From contig NZ_FNUJ01000002.1 of assembly GCF_900107925.1 (NCBI RefSeq), forward strand, positions 1,054,001 to 1,118,000: 64,000 bases of DNA, read 5' to 3'. The position numbers were made by a program, and so were the translations under genes. Under the pieces are notes generated by a model. The model made no database searches and was not told where the DNA came from. It was given only the letters and a program-made list of their open reading frames with translations. Positions within the stretch are counted from its first letter, which is position 1; each line of letters starts with the position of its first letter. Source of the stretch: Amycolatopsis pretoriensis. GTDB taxonomy: Bacteria; Actinomycetota; Actinomycetes; Mycobacteriales; Pseudonocardiaceae. Shown here in pieces: positions 38,834 to 46,379 of this stretch.

Positions 38834-39697
38834 TCAGCCCAACGGCTCGGCACCGGTCAACGTGACACTTTCCGCCCAGAGCCGTCCGGCAGCGGCGTCG
38901 TCGGTCAGGTTCGCCCACCGCTCTTCGAGGTGCGGCCGCCCGCGCAGGCCGAACACGCGCGGGCCCCACAGCTGGCCACCCGTGACGTCCGGGCCGAGGA
39001 CCGCGCGGACGGCGGGCCGCGCGCCGGCGTCCTTGCCCTGCAGGAGGACCCGGGCCGGCCGGCCGCGCAGCCACTGGCCGGCGGTGCGGACGTGCACCGG
39101 CGGGCGCGACGGCGTCAGCGAGTCGAGCGCGCCACCGGGGTGGGCGAGGACGCTCAGCCGCTTCGAGCCGGTTTCGCGCAGCCGCCGGTCGAGTTCGAGC
39201 GCGAAGAGCATCTGGGCCAACTTCGAGCGCTCATACGCGCGCTTCGGGACGTAGTCGCGTTCGCTCTGGAGGTCGGCGAAGTCGAGCTTCGCGGACTTCG
39301 CCGCGAAGCTGCCGGTGGTGACGATCCGCGCGTCCTGCGCCAGGTCCGGCAGCAGCCGGGCGACCAGCGCGAAGTGGCCGAGGTGGTTGGTGCCGAACAT
39401 CAGCTCGTGCCCGGCTTCGGTCTCCCGGCGCGGCGGGTGGTCGAGCATGACCCCGGCGTTGCAGACGACGGCGTCGAGCGGACCCGGATCGACGCCGGCG
39501 ACCTGGGCCAGGTCGGCGAGGTCGAGCCGGACGTGTTCGACCTTCGCCCCGGAAACTCCCGCACGGATGGCGGTCTTCGCGGCTTCCGCCTTCGCCGGGT
39601 CGCGGCTGCCGATGACCACTTCCGCACCCGCCGAGGCGAGCTGTTCGGCAACGAAGTAGCCGATCCCGGCGTTGCCGCCGGTCACCAGCACGCGCAT
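38834..39697 (-). CDS. SDR family oxidoreductase, protochlorophyllide reductase-like branch
   Basis: A 287-residue protein with cofactor loop TGGNAGIGYFVAEQL (about 6-20), VCNAGVM (about 78) and a Tyr/Lys motif in AYERSKLAQMLFALELDRRL. That last block typifies the retinol dehydrogenase/protochlorophyllide-reductase-like SDRs abundant in actinomycetes. The substrate is unknown. It is divergent from the TetR gene at 39730 with only 32 bases between start codons, so that TetR regulator could control it. Confidence 0.88.
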   Translation of the reverse strand: MRVLVTGGNAGIGYFVAEQLASAGAEVVIGSRDPAKAEAAKTAIRAGVSGAKVEHVRLDLADLAQVAGVDPGPLDAVVCNAGVMLDHPPRRETEAGHELMFGTNHLGHFALVARLLPDLAQDARIVTTGSFAAKSAKLDFADLQSERDYVPKRAYERSKLAQMLFALELDRRLRETGSKRLSVLAHPGGALDSLTPSRPPVHVRTAGQWLRGRPARVLLQGKDAGARPAVRAVLGPDVTGGQLWGPRVFGLRGRPHLEERWANLTDDAAAGRLWAESVTLTGAEPLG

Positions 39698-39729
39698 CGG
39701 CGTTCCCTCCCCGTGCCAAGCTGTCCGCC

Positions 39730-40341
39730 ATGGACAACGCTACCGGCTACCGGCGGTCGACCGGCTCGGCCCGCGGCGAGGCCCGGCGCCGGGAGCTGCT
39801 GGCGAAGATCACCGACGAGGTCGCCGAGAATGGGCTCGTCGACTTCTCGCTGCGGCGCGCGGCGCGGTCGGCCGGGACGACGCACAAGGTGCTGCTCTAC
39901 CACTTCGACGGCGTCGAAGACCTGCTCCGGCAGGTGGTCTTCGCGTTGCGGGAACGGCGGATCGGCAACGCGCTGACGGCGATCGCCGCGTCGCCCGCCA
40001 CCTTGACCGACCGCGTCCGGGCCGCGTGGGAGAGCCTGCGCGACGAGGAGTCGCAGCTGCGGCGCGTGCTCGACCAGGCGATGGGCCTGGCGATGTACGA
40101 CCCGGGCCGGTACGCGGCGCTCGGCCACGGCGCGTCCCAGCAGTACCTGCCGACGCTGGTGTCGTTCTGCCCGCCCGCCTGGCCGGAGCAGCGGAAGTTC
40201 GAGGTCGCGTCGATGATTCTGGCGACCTTGCGCGGCTTCCTCGTCGACCTGCTGACCAGCTCGGACGGCGCGGGCGCGGCGGCCGGCTTCGAAGCGCTGC
40301 TGCGCGCGGTCGAACGAGAGGAAGCACTCGACACTTTGTGA
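39730..40341 (+). CDS. TetR/AcrR family transcriptional regulator
   Basis: A 203-residue protein. The N-terminal helix-turn-helix (about 18-65) reads RRRELLAKITDEVAENGLVDFSLRRAARSAGTTHKVLLYHFDGVEDLL, standard for the family. The C-terminal part (about 70-200) is a variable ligand-binding domain. An inverted repeat TGTCC-N5-GGACA (39722-39736) overlaps its own start codon and may be an autoregulatory site. A second, stronger inverted repeat lies at its 3' end just before the alpha/beta hydrolase gene. Likely targets are therefore itself, the divergent SDR and the downstream hydrolase. Confidence 0.88.
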   Translation: MDNATGYRRSTGSARGEARRRELLAKITDEVAENGLVDFSLRRAARSAGTTHKVLLYHFDGVEDLLRQVVFALRERRIGNALTAIAASPATLTDRVRAAWESLRDEESQLRRVLDQAMGLAMYDPGRYAALGHGASQQYLPTLVSFCPPAWPEQRKFEVASMILATLRGFLVDLLTSSDGAGAAAGFEALLRAVEREEALDTL

Positions 40342-40355
40342 ACCGCGTGGTTCAC
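40338..40355. promoter_or_regulatory. TetR-type operator before the alpha/beta hydrolase gene
   Basis: GTGAACC-GCGT-GGTTCAC has perfect seven-base arms and a four-base spacer, the size and symmetry of many TetR-family operators. It overlaps the TetR stop codon and ends seven bases before the hydrolase ATG. Confidence 0.55.
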
Positions 40356-40362
40356 TTCCGGC

Positions 40363-41193
40363 ATGGAGATCGAGCTGGGGGCGGGAACCGTCGAGTACAC
40401 CGACACGGGCGGGCCGGGCCCGGTGCTGGTTTTCGTCCACGGCCTGCTGATGGACGGCACGTTGTGGGACAGCGTGGTCGCGTCGCTGCCGGGCCACCGG
40501 TGCGTCGTCCCGACGCTGCCCCTGGGCGCGCACCGGCAGCCGATGCGTCCCGAGACCGACCTTTCGCTGTCCGGGATCGCCGCGCTGCTCACGGAGTTCC
40601 TCGAGCGCCTCGACCTGCGCGAAGTGACGCTGGTCGGCGTCGACACCGGCGGCGCGCTGGTCCAACTGGCAATGGTGGACGGTGGCGCACGGGTGAGCCG
40701 GGTCGTGCTGGCGTCGTGCGACGCGTTCGACAACTTCCCGCCCGGGCTCACCGGCAAGACGCTGTTCCTGACGGGGAAGCTGTCGCCGGGGCTGTTCGGG
40801 CTGTTCATGCAGCAAATGCGGCTGCGCGCGGTGCGCCGGCTCCCGATCGCGTTCGGCTGGCTGACCAAACGTGGTGACGCGGTGTCCGCGGGCTGGCTGC
40901 GGCCTTTGCTTCGCGAAGCAGCCATCCGGCGGGACACGGTTCGCCTACTGCGGGCTTTCGCCGCGACCCCGGAGGTTCTGCTGGAAGTGGCCGAACGGCT
41001 CCCGGCGTTCGACCGGCCGGCCCTGGTGGTCTGGGCGAGCGAGGACCGCGTGATGCCACCCGAGCACGGCGAACGGCTGGCCGCGTTGCTGCCGAAGGGA
41101 AAGCTCGTGTACGTCGACGACAGCTACACACTGCTGCCACTCGACCAGCCGGCGGAGTTCGCCCGGCTGGTCGGTGAGTTCACAGCCGGCTGA
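40363..41193 (+). CDS. Alpha/beta hydrolase with aspartate nucleophile and no obvious catalytic His
   Basis: A 276-residue alpha/beta hydrolase. HGLLMDGTLW (about 24-33) supplies the oxyanion-hole region. The nucleophile elbow reads GVDTGG, so Asp replaces Ser, as in haloalkane dehalogenases and epoxide hydrolases. WASEDRVMPPEHGERLA (about 226) carries the acidic residue. The position that normally holds the catalytic His (GHxxxxExP) reads DSYTLLPLDQP, with no His. Activity is therefore doubtful or uses a different mechanism. It follows the TetR gene by 21 bases across a TetR-type operator. Confidence 0.85.
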   Translation: MEIELGAGTVEYTDTGGPGPVLVFVHGLLMDGTLWDSVVASLPGHRCVVPTLPLGAHRQPMRPETDLSLSGIAALLTEFLERLDLREVTLVGVDTGGALVQLAMVDGGARVSRVVLASCDAFDNFPPGLTGKTLFLTGKLSPGLFGLFMQQMRLRAVRRLPIAFGWLTKRGDAVSAGWLRPLLREAAIRRDTVRLLRAFAATPEVLLEVAERLPAFDRPALVVWASEDRVMPPEHGERLAALLPKGKLVYVDDSYTLLPLDQPAEFARLVGEFTAG

Positions 41194-41548
41194 GGCCGTG
41201 CAGGATGCGCTCCATCAGTTCGAGGCTCGGCCGGTTCCCCGAACCGCGCCGGGCCGTGTGCACCGCGACCAGCCCGCGGTCGGCCAGGTCCGACAGCAGC
41301 ACCCGCGCGACCCCCAGCGGGATCCGCCGCCGCGCCGCAACCTCGGCGACCGACTGGGACGTCCCCAGCAGCGCGCAGATCTCCGACTCCTCCGTCGTGC
41401 TCCCCCGCACGACCGCCCGCCCCCGCTGGGTGATCGACACGAGCGTCTCGATCGGGAGGTCCCGGGTCGGACGCGTGCGGCCATGGGTGCGGAAGTACGG
41501 GCGGACCATCCCCGCCCCGCCTTCTTCGAGCACGGACCCCCAGTGCAC
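41180..41548 (-). CDS. DUF742 family protein (CvnC-like), orphan
   Basis: A 122-residue protein with the DUF742 pattern: VRPYFRTHGRTRPTRDLPIETLV, ICALLGTSQSVAEVAARRRIPLGVARVLLSDLADRGLVAVH. This is a winged-helix-like fold. In actinomycetes DUF742 genes form the third member of conservon operons (sensor kinase, roadblock, DUF742, Ras-like GTPase). None of the partners is present here. GTG 41548 is supported by GAGGAG six bases upstream. Its 3' end overlaps the hydrolase gene by 14 bases, convergent. Confidence 0.88.
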   Translation of the reverse strand: MHWGSVLEEGGAGMVRPYFRTHGRTRPTRDLPIETLVSITQRGRAVVRGSTTEESEICALLGTSQSVAEVAARRRIPLGVARVLLSDLADRGLVAVHTARRGSGNRPSLELMERILHGLSRL

Positions 41549-41650
41549 AGCCAGCTCCTCACAGCGATTAATCCTTGTCGGCGATTATTTGACCTAATGA
41601 TCGAGTAGGCCGCAATCGACCGAACAGAGCAACGCCGGAAAAACCGCAGG

Positions 41651-42673
41651 TCAACGCCCTGCCAGTGGTGCAGTACTGCCGCGAAGGACTAGTCGTGTCC
41701 CGAGAATCGACGGCGATGTCGCGATTTTTCCGCCGGACAATCGCGCCAGGATCAGCTTCCCGGCCCGCTCCCCGAGCTCGGCGACGGGCTGGGCGACCGT
41801 GCTCAGCTCGAGCAGGTCGGCGAGGTCGTGGTCGTCGAACCCGAGCACCGAGACGTCCGCCGGCACCCGCAGCCCGGCCCGGCGCAGCGTCCGCAGCGCC
41901 CCGAACGCCATCTCGTCCGAGGCGGCGAACACCGCCGTCGGACGGCGGCGCAGGCCGAGGAGCGCGCCCATCGCCCGTTCCCCGCCCGCGACGGTGAACC
42001 CGCCCCCGGTCTCGAACGCCGGGTCCGGCGCGCGGCCGTCCTCCCGGCAGGCGCCGTGGTAGACCTCGCGGTAGGCCGCCAGCCGCCGCAACGGCGTCGT
42101 GAACCCGAGCGGGATCGGGGCGTTCTCGCCGATGAACGCGATCTCGCGGTGGCCCAGCTGGACGAGGTGGCGCATCGCGGTCACCGCGGCCCCGTGGTCG
42201 TCGATCCCGACCGAGTCCGCGCCGGGCTCCTCGGTGCCGATCGTGACGAGCGGGGTGCCGAGTCCTCGCAGCAGTTCGCGTTCGGATTCCTTCAACGGCA
42301 GGGAAAGCACGAGCACCGCGTCGACCCGGCGGCGCAGCGGCAGGTCGGCGAAGAAGCGCGCGCGGCCCGGGTCGTCGCCGAGGTTGTAGAGCAGCAGGCT
42401 CAGCCCGGCGTCGCGCAGCACCCGCTCGACCCCGGAGATCAGGCGCGCGAAGTACCAGCGGTCGACGTAGGGGACGATCACGCCCACCGTGCCGGTCCGC
42501 CCGGTGGCCAGGCTCGACGCGGCGGGCGAGATGGCGTACCCGAGCTCGGCGGCGGCCGCGAGCACCCGGGTCCGCGTGCGCTCGGCGACGCCGGGCACCC
42601 CGCGCAGGGCCCGCGACACGGTGGCGGCCGAGACGCCCGCGAGCCGGGCGACGTCGTCGAGCTTGTCCGGCAT
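41651..42673 (-). CDS. LacI-family transcriptional regulator
   Basis: A 340-residue LacI/GalR regulator. The N-terminal helix-turn-helix (LDDVARLAGVSAATVSRALRG, 4-25) and hinge helix (ISPAASSLATGRTG) are followed by a periplasmic-binding-protein-like sugar-binding domain (about 60-330) with GVIVPYVDRWYFARLISGVE and FDDHDLADLL. ATG 42673 (MPDKLDDVARLAGVS) is the family start. It is divergent from the sugar-binding lipoprotein gene, and the intervening 128 bases hold two matching operators with the LacI-type GCAAGCGCTTGC core. It probably represses itself and the lipoprotein gene until a sugar binds. Confidence 0.93.
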   Translation of the reverse strand: MPDKLDDVARLAGVSAATVSRALRGVPGVAERTRTRVLAAAAELGYAISPAASSLATGRTGTVGVIVPYVDRWYFARLISGVERVLRDAGLSLLLYNLGDDPGRARFFADLPLRRRVDAVLVLSLPLKESERELLRGLGTPLVTIGTEEPGADSVGIDDHGAAVTAMRHLVQLGHREIAFIGENAPIPLGFTTPLRRLAAYREVYHGACREDGRAPDPAFETGGGFTVAGGERAMGALLGLRRRPTAVFAASDEMAFGALRTLRRAGLRVPADVSVLGFDDHDLADLLELSTVAQPVAELGERAGKLILARLSGGKIATSPSILGTRLVLRGSTAPLAGR

Positions 42674-42688
42674 CTCCTGGCCCCGTCC

Positions 42689-42706
42689 GTTGCAAGCGCT
42701 TGCAAC
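42689..42706. promoter_or_regulatory. LacI-type operator O1
   Basis: GTTGCAAGCGCTTGCAAC is a perfect 18-base palindrome with the CG-centred core typical of LacI/GalR operators. It begins 16 bases before the regulator's start codon, so binding would block transcription of the regulator gene. Confidence 0.85.
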
Positions 42707-42723
42707 CATCCGCGTCACTACCA

Positions 42724-42752
42724 TTGACACCTGGCTTGATCAAGGCTAATCA
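42724..42752 (+). promoter_or_regulatory. Promoter of the solute-binding lipoprotein gene
   Basis: TTGACA (42724-42729) and TAATCA (42747-42752) are separated by 17 bases, a near-consensus sigma-70-type promoter rare in this GC-rich window. Operator O2 covers the predicted start site. A 10-base palindrome CTTGATCAAG lies inside the spacer. Confidence 0.65.
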
Positions 42753-42756
42753 TCGA

Positions 42757-42770
42757 TGCAAGCGCTTGCA
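42757..42770. promoter_or_regulatory. LacI-type operator O2
   Basis: TGCAAGCGCTTGCA is a perfect 14-base palindrome identical in core to O1, centred 66 bases downstream of it. It lies just after the -10 element, where a bound repressor would block initiation. The O1-O2 spacing of about six helical turns permits looping. Confidence 0.85.
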
Positions 42771-42801
42771 ATGGCGTCGCCTGTCCGGCAAGGAGGCCGA
42801 C

Positions 42802-44088
42802 ATGCGCCAGCTCCTCCCGCTCACCGGTGCGACCCTGCTGGCCGCCACCGCGCTCGCCGCCTGCTCGTCGGCGAGCGGGCTGACGATCAACCTGTACATC
42901 TCGCCGGAGGACCACCTGCAGACGGTCGTCGACCGGTGCACGCAGGAGGCCGCGGGCAAGTACAAGATCGTCTACAACAAGCTCCCGCGCGGCGCGGACG
43001 GCCAGCGCGAGCAGATGGTCCGCCGGCTCGCCGCGGGCGACACCTCGCTGGACGTGCTCGGCCTCGACGTCACGTGGGTGCCGGAGTTCGCCGAAGCGGG
43101 CTGGGCCGAGGAGTGGACGGGCGCGAACGCGGCGGCGGCCACGAACGACGTGCTGCCCGGGCCGCTGGCCACCGCGAAGTGGAACGGAAAGCTCTACGGC
43201 GCCACGAAGAACACGAACGTCCAGCTGCTCTGGTACGACGACCGGATCACGCCGTCGCCGCCGAAGTCGTTCGACGAGCTGATGACGCAGGCGCAGCAGC
43301 TGAAGGCGGCCGGGAAGCCGTACCAGGTCGTGTTCACCGGTGCGCAGTACGAAGGCCTGGTCGTCTTCTACAACACGCTGGTCGCGTCGGCGGGCGGGCA
43401 CATCCTGTCCGACGACGGCAAGTCCGTGGTGATGGACGACGGCGCGGTGCGCGCTCTGGAGCTGCTGAAGAAGCTCACCACGGCGGGGATCACGGACCCG
43501 TCGCTGACGAACCAGAAAGAGGACGACATCCGCCAGGCGTTCCAGCGCGGCCAGGCGGCGACCGAGCTGAACTGGCCGTTCGTCTACGCCTCCTACGCGA
43601 AGGAGAAGCCGCAGGACCTGGCGCACTTCAAGTGGACGCGGTACCCGTCGGTGACCGCCGGCCAGCCGAGCCGGGTGACGATCGGCGGGTTCAACCTGGC
43701 CGTGTCGACGTATTCGCAGCACAAGCCGGAAGCGTTCGAAGCGGCGCTGTGCCTGCGAAACGCGACTTCGCAGAAGTACCAGGCGCTGGTGGACGGAATC
43801 CCGCCGAGCATCGCGTCGATCTACCGCGACAACGCGCCCTTGGACGCTTCTCGACCGGCGGACCCGAAGGAGAACCCGACGATGGCGGACCAGTACCCGA
43901 TGAAGGGCGACATCCAGGCGGCCCTGACGGACGCGGCGGTCCGCCCGCTGACCCCGGCGTACCAGAACCTGTCGACGGTGATTTCGAAGGTGCTGTCCCC
44001 GCCGGCGGAAATCGACGTCCAGGCGACGGCCCAGGAGTTGCGCGACCGGCTGACCGACGCGCTGAACTCGCGGGGCATCATCCCCTGA
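42802..44088 (+). CDS. Sugar ABC transporter substrate-binding lipoprotein
   Basis: A 428-residue extracellular binding protein. A lipoprotein signal peptide ends with lipobox LAAC, Cys21 being the lipidated residue. The mature part has the type 1 sugar-binding fold: GLDVTWVPEFAEAGW, LYGATKNTNVQLLWYDD, NWPFVYASY. This group (COG1653-like) binds trehalose, maltose or related oligosaccharides. AAGGAGG lies five bases before ATG 42802. Permease and ATPase genes, which normally follow, are absent; the next genes are unrelated. It must use transporter subunits encoded elsewhere, or the operon was broken here. Confidence 0.9.
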   Translation: MRQLLPLTGATLLAATALAACSSASGLTINLYISPEDHLQTVVDRCTQEAAGKYKIVYNKLPRGADGQREQMVRRLAAGDTSLDVLGLDVTWVPEFAEAGWAEEWTGANAAAATNDVLPGPLATAKWNGKLYGATKNTNVQLLWYDDRITPSPPKSFDELMTQAQQLKAAGKPYQVVFTGAQYEGLVVFYNTLVASAGGHILSDDGKSVVMDDGAVRALELLKKLTTAGITDPSLTNQKEDDIRQAFQRGQAATELNWPFVYASYAKEKPQDLAHFKWTRYPSVTAGQPSRVTIGGFNLAVSTYSQHKPEAFEAALCLRNATSQKYQALVDGIPPSIASIYRDNAPLDASRPADPKENPTMADQYPMKGDIQAALTDAAVRPLTPAYQNLSTVISKVLSPPAEIDVQATAQELRDRLTDALNSRGIIP

Positions 44089-44117
44089 TCGGGGGCCGCT
44101 CATCGGCAGTATCGTGG

Positions 44118-44351
44118 GTGGTACGGCCGAGCCAGCTGCACGCGATCGCGAACGCACCGCCGACGAGCGCGACATCGGGATCCGAGGCGAACTTGGCCGA
44201 CCTCGACCGCCAGTCGCTCGACCGGGCGGGGGCCGAGGTGAACCGGGCGAAGGACCGGTTGACGGCGACGTCGGACCGCACGAAGCGCGAGCAGGCGGAG
44301 ATCGACCGCGAGATGGCCCGCTCAGGCCGGGACAACCGCGTCGACGGCTGA
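44118..44351 (+). CDS. Hypothetical small charged helical protein (weak)
   Basis: A 77-residue frame from GTG 44118. The last 50 residues are strongly charged and helical (LADLDRQSLDRAGAEVNRAKD and following), and the composition is more protein-like than in the other frames. There is no ribosome binding site and no family I recognise. It lies 29 bases beyond the lipoprotein stop and could be a chance frame. Confidence 0.35.
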   Translation: MVRPSQLHAIANAPPTSATSGSEANLADLDRQSLDRAGAEVNRAKDRLTATSDRTKREQAEIDREMARSGRDNRVDG

Positions 44352-44374
44352 CCTCCGGCTGCCGGTCATGTTCA

Positions 44375-44473
44375 GTGCCAGCCGCCGGCCCCGCAGTACG
44401 CGCCGTACCCCGGCTTTTTCCCGGTGACGACGTTCTGCATGCAGTCGGTCAAGAAGCAGGGGTTCGGGCCGGG
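44375..44473 (-). other. Cysteine-containing in-frame tail after the aldehyde dehydrogenase stop
   Basis: Directly after the TGA of the aldehyde dehydrogenase gene the same frame stays open for 33 codons to a second TGA at 44372-44374. It encodes PGPNPCFLTDCMQ and GYGAYCGAGGWH, which look like protein rather than random sequence (three Cys, aromatic-rich, Gly-rich). Options are stop-codon readthrough (TGA followed by C), a 22-residue peptide from ATG 44440, or a leftover of another gene. I cannot decide between them. Confidence 0.3.
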
Positions 44474-45835
44474 TCAGAGGCGGATCGGTTTCTTGTTCAT
44501 GAACTCTTCAATTCCCAACGCCCCGAGTTCCCGCCCGATCCCCGACCGCTTGATCCCCCCGAAGGGCAAATCCGCCTCCGACCCACCCGACTTGTTCAGA
44601 TAAACCATCCCCGCCTCGATCCGCCGAGCCACCCGCGTGGCCCGCACCCGATCCGTCCCGAACACACTCGCACCCAGCCCGAACGGCGTGTCGTTCGCCA
44701 ACGCGACCGCCTCGTCCTCGCTCTCGGCCCGGAACACCAGCACCACCGGCCCGAAGATCTCCTCGTGGTACGCCGCCATCCCCGGAGTCACGTCCGTGAG
44801 CACCGTCGCCTCCAAAAACGCCCCACCGCCGGGCACCCGACGCCCACCCGCGCGCAGCGTCGCCCCCTCGCGGATCGCCGTTTCCACCTGGGCCGCCACC
44901 TCGTCCGCCGCCGCGATCGAGGCCAGTGGGGGCAACGTTGTCGCCGGGTCGGCCGGGTCGCCTGGTACGTAGTACTCCGTCACCCTCTTGGCCAGCCGGT
45001 CGACGAACTCGTCGTACAGCTCGCCCAGCACGATCATGCGCTTCGGCGCGTTGCACGACTGGCCGCAGTTGCGCATGCGGGCCGTCGCCGTCGCCTTGAC
45101 CGTCTCGTCCAGGTCGTCGGTGTCCAGGACGATCAGCGGGTCCGAGCCGCCGAGCTCCAGGACGCACTTCTTGAGGTTGCGCCCGGCCTCCGCCGCCACC
45201 GAGATGCCGGCCTGCTCGCTGCCCGTGAGCGACACCCCGACCAGGCGCGGGTCCGCGAGCATCCACGGCACCTGCCGGCTCGAGGCGAACACGTTCACGT
45301 ACGCGTCCGACGGCACTCCCGCGTCGCGGAGCACGCTCTCGATCGCCGCAGCCGAACGGGGGCAGATCGACGCGTGCTTGAGCAGGATCGTGTTGCCCAG
45401 CACCAGGTTCGGCGCGACGAACCGGGCGACCTGGTAGCACGGGAAGTTCCACGGCATGACGCCCAGCAGCGCCCCGATCGGCTCCTTCGTCAGCACGGCC
45501 TCGCCGCCACGCAGGGCCAGCGGCTCGTCGGCCAGCAGGTCGGGCCCGCGCTCGCCGTAGTACCGGAAGATGTCGACGACGACGCCGACCTCGCCGCGGC
45601 CTTCGTTGATCCGCTTCCCCATCTCGAGGGTCATGATCGCGGCCAGCTCGCCGGCGCGTTCGGCGAACAGCTCCGCCGCGCGCAGCACGATCGCCGCACG
45701 CTCGGCCACCGGCCGCGCGCGCCAGGTCGCGAACCCGGCGTGGACGCGGTCGATCGCCGCGCGGACCTCCTCGTCGGTCGCGTTCGGGATCTCCTCCACG
45801 AGTTCACCGGTGGCGGGGTTGGTGACTGAGTACAT
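44474..45835 (-). CDS. NAD(P)-dependent succinate-semialdehyde dehydrogenase
   Basis: A 453-residue aldehyde dehydrogenase. PWNFPCYQVARF, the catalytic Glu in LELGGSDP and nucleophile Cys in NCGQSCNAPKR are present, as is the C-terminal LPFGGIKRSGIGRELG. Length and motif style match the GabD/Sad group that oxidises succinic semialdehyde to succinate in GABA and related catabolism. Other small aldehydes are possible substrates. AGGAGG precedes the ATG. The promoter region carries a GntR-like operator at 45857-45871. No transaminase or permease for GABA is adjacent. Confidence 0.9.
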   Translation of the reverse strand: MYSVTNPATGELVEEIPNATDEEVRAAIDRVHAGFATWRARPVAERAAIVLRAAELFAERAGELAAIMTLEMGKRINEGRGEVGVVVDIFRYYGERGPDLLADEPLALRGGEAVLTKEPIGALLGVMPWNFPCYQVARFVAPNLVLGNTILLKHASICPRSAAAIESVLRDAGVPSDAYVNVFASSRQVPWMLADPRLVGVSLTGSEQAGISVAAEAGRNLKKCVLELGGSDPLIVLDTDDLDETVKATATARMRNCGQSCNAPKRMIVLGELYDEFVDRLAKRVTEYYVPGDPADPATTLPPLASIAAADEVAAQVETAIREGATLRAGGRRVPGGGAFLEATVLTDVTPGMAAYHEEIFGPVVLVFRAESEDEAVALANDTPFGLGASVFGTDRVRATRVARRIEAGMVYLNKSGGSEADLPFGGIKRSGIGRELGALGIEEFMNKKPIRL

Positions 45836-45856
45836 GGCGGCCTCCTGATAGCCTAC

Positions 45857-45871
45857 TGCATACTGTATACA
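45857..45871. promoter_or_regulatory. GntR-type operator upstream of the semialdehyde dehydrogenase gene
   Basis: TGCATAC-T-GTATACA is a 7+1+7 inverted repeat with one mismatch, similar to GntR-family sites. It is 22 bases upstream of the dehydrogenase ATG and would overlap its promoter. A 15-codon minigene (ATG 45874 to TGA 45921) begins right beside it and may be the remnant of a divergent regulator gene. Confidence 0.4.
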
Positions 45872-45926
45872 CCATGAGATCAGAGATCGACACCCGCGCG
45901 GCGGTACCCGTCGGCGCGTGATCGAC

Positions 45927-45932
45927 TATCGT
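45927..45932 (+). promoter_or_regulatory. Probable -10 element deciding the start at 45939 (leaderless)
   Basis: TATCGT ends exactly six bases before ATG 45939. This geometry favours ATG 45939 over the in-frame GTG 45918, which would lie upstream of the transcription start. Confidence 0.4.
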
Positions 45933-45938
45933 TCCCCC

Positions 45939-46379
45939 ATGACGCTGGAGATCACCGGCGGACCCGAATTCGCCGCGCTGGCAACGGAAAAACCGCGCTG
46001 GACCCGCAGTTACACGGGCAGTGAGGTCACGTTCGGCTGCCCCGCCCGCTCCGCCGACCGCACCCCGCGCGTCTGGAGCGCCCGGGGTCTCGGCCTGCCG
46101 GAGGACGACCTGCCGGGGTTCGCCGCGCAGCTGCGCCGCGTCATGAAGCACGAGAAGTACTGGATCGCCCGGGCGGCGTGCGCGGACCGCCGAGCGGGCG
46201 ACGCGGCGCGCTGGACCTTCGGCCGCTACGACGACGAAGACGGCTTCGTGTACTTCGGCGGCCCATGCACACACGGCGACCGGTGGCCGGGCTACCGGCC
46301 CGCGACGGAGTTCACGATCGCGTTGCCGCACGTCCGGGGGTTGCGGATCCGGGTGGCCGCGTACCTGGCGACGGGGTGA
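45939..46379 (+). CDS. Hypothetical protein
   Basis: A 146-residue soluble protein I do not recognise. It is rich in aromatic and charged residues (KHEKYWIARAACADRRAGD, WTFGRYDDEDGFVYFGGPCTHGDRWPGY), without signal peptide or membrane segment. Three cysteines occur but no clear metal motif. The start was set by the upstream TATCGT-N6-ATG arrangement. Its stop overlaps the GTG of the next gene by four bases, so the two are coupled. It is divergent from the semialdehyde dehydrogenase gene. Confidence 0.7.
   Translation: MTLEITGGPEFAALATEKPRWTRSYTGSEVTFGCPARSADRTPRVWSARGLGLPEDDLPGFAAQLRRVMKHEKYWIARAACADRRAGDAARWTFGRYDDEDGFVYFGGPCTHGDRWPGYRPATEFTIALPHVRGLRIRVAAYLATG

Noticed and set aside
41570..41650. 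AT-rich stretch considered as a phage attachment or insertion site
   Set aside because: There is no tRNA, integrase or direct repeat flanking it. It more likely holds the promoter of the DUF742 gene.
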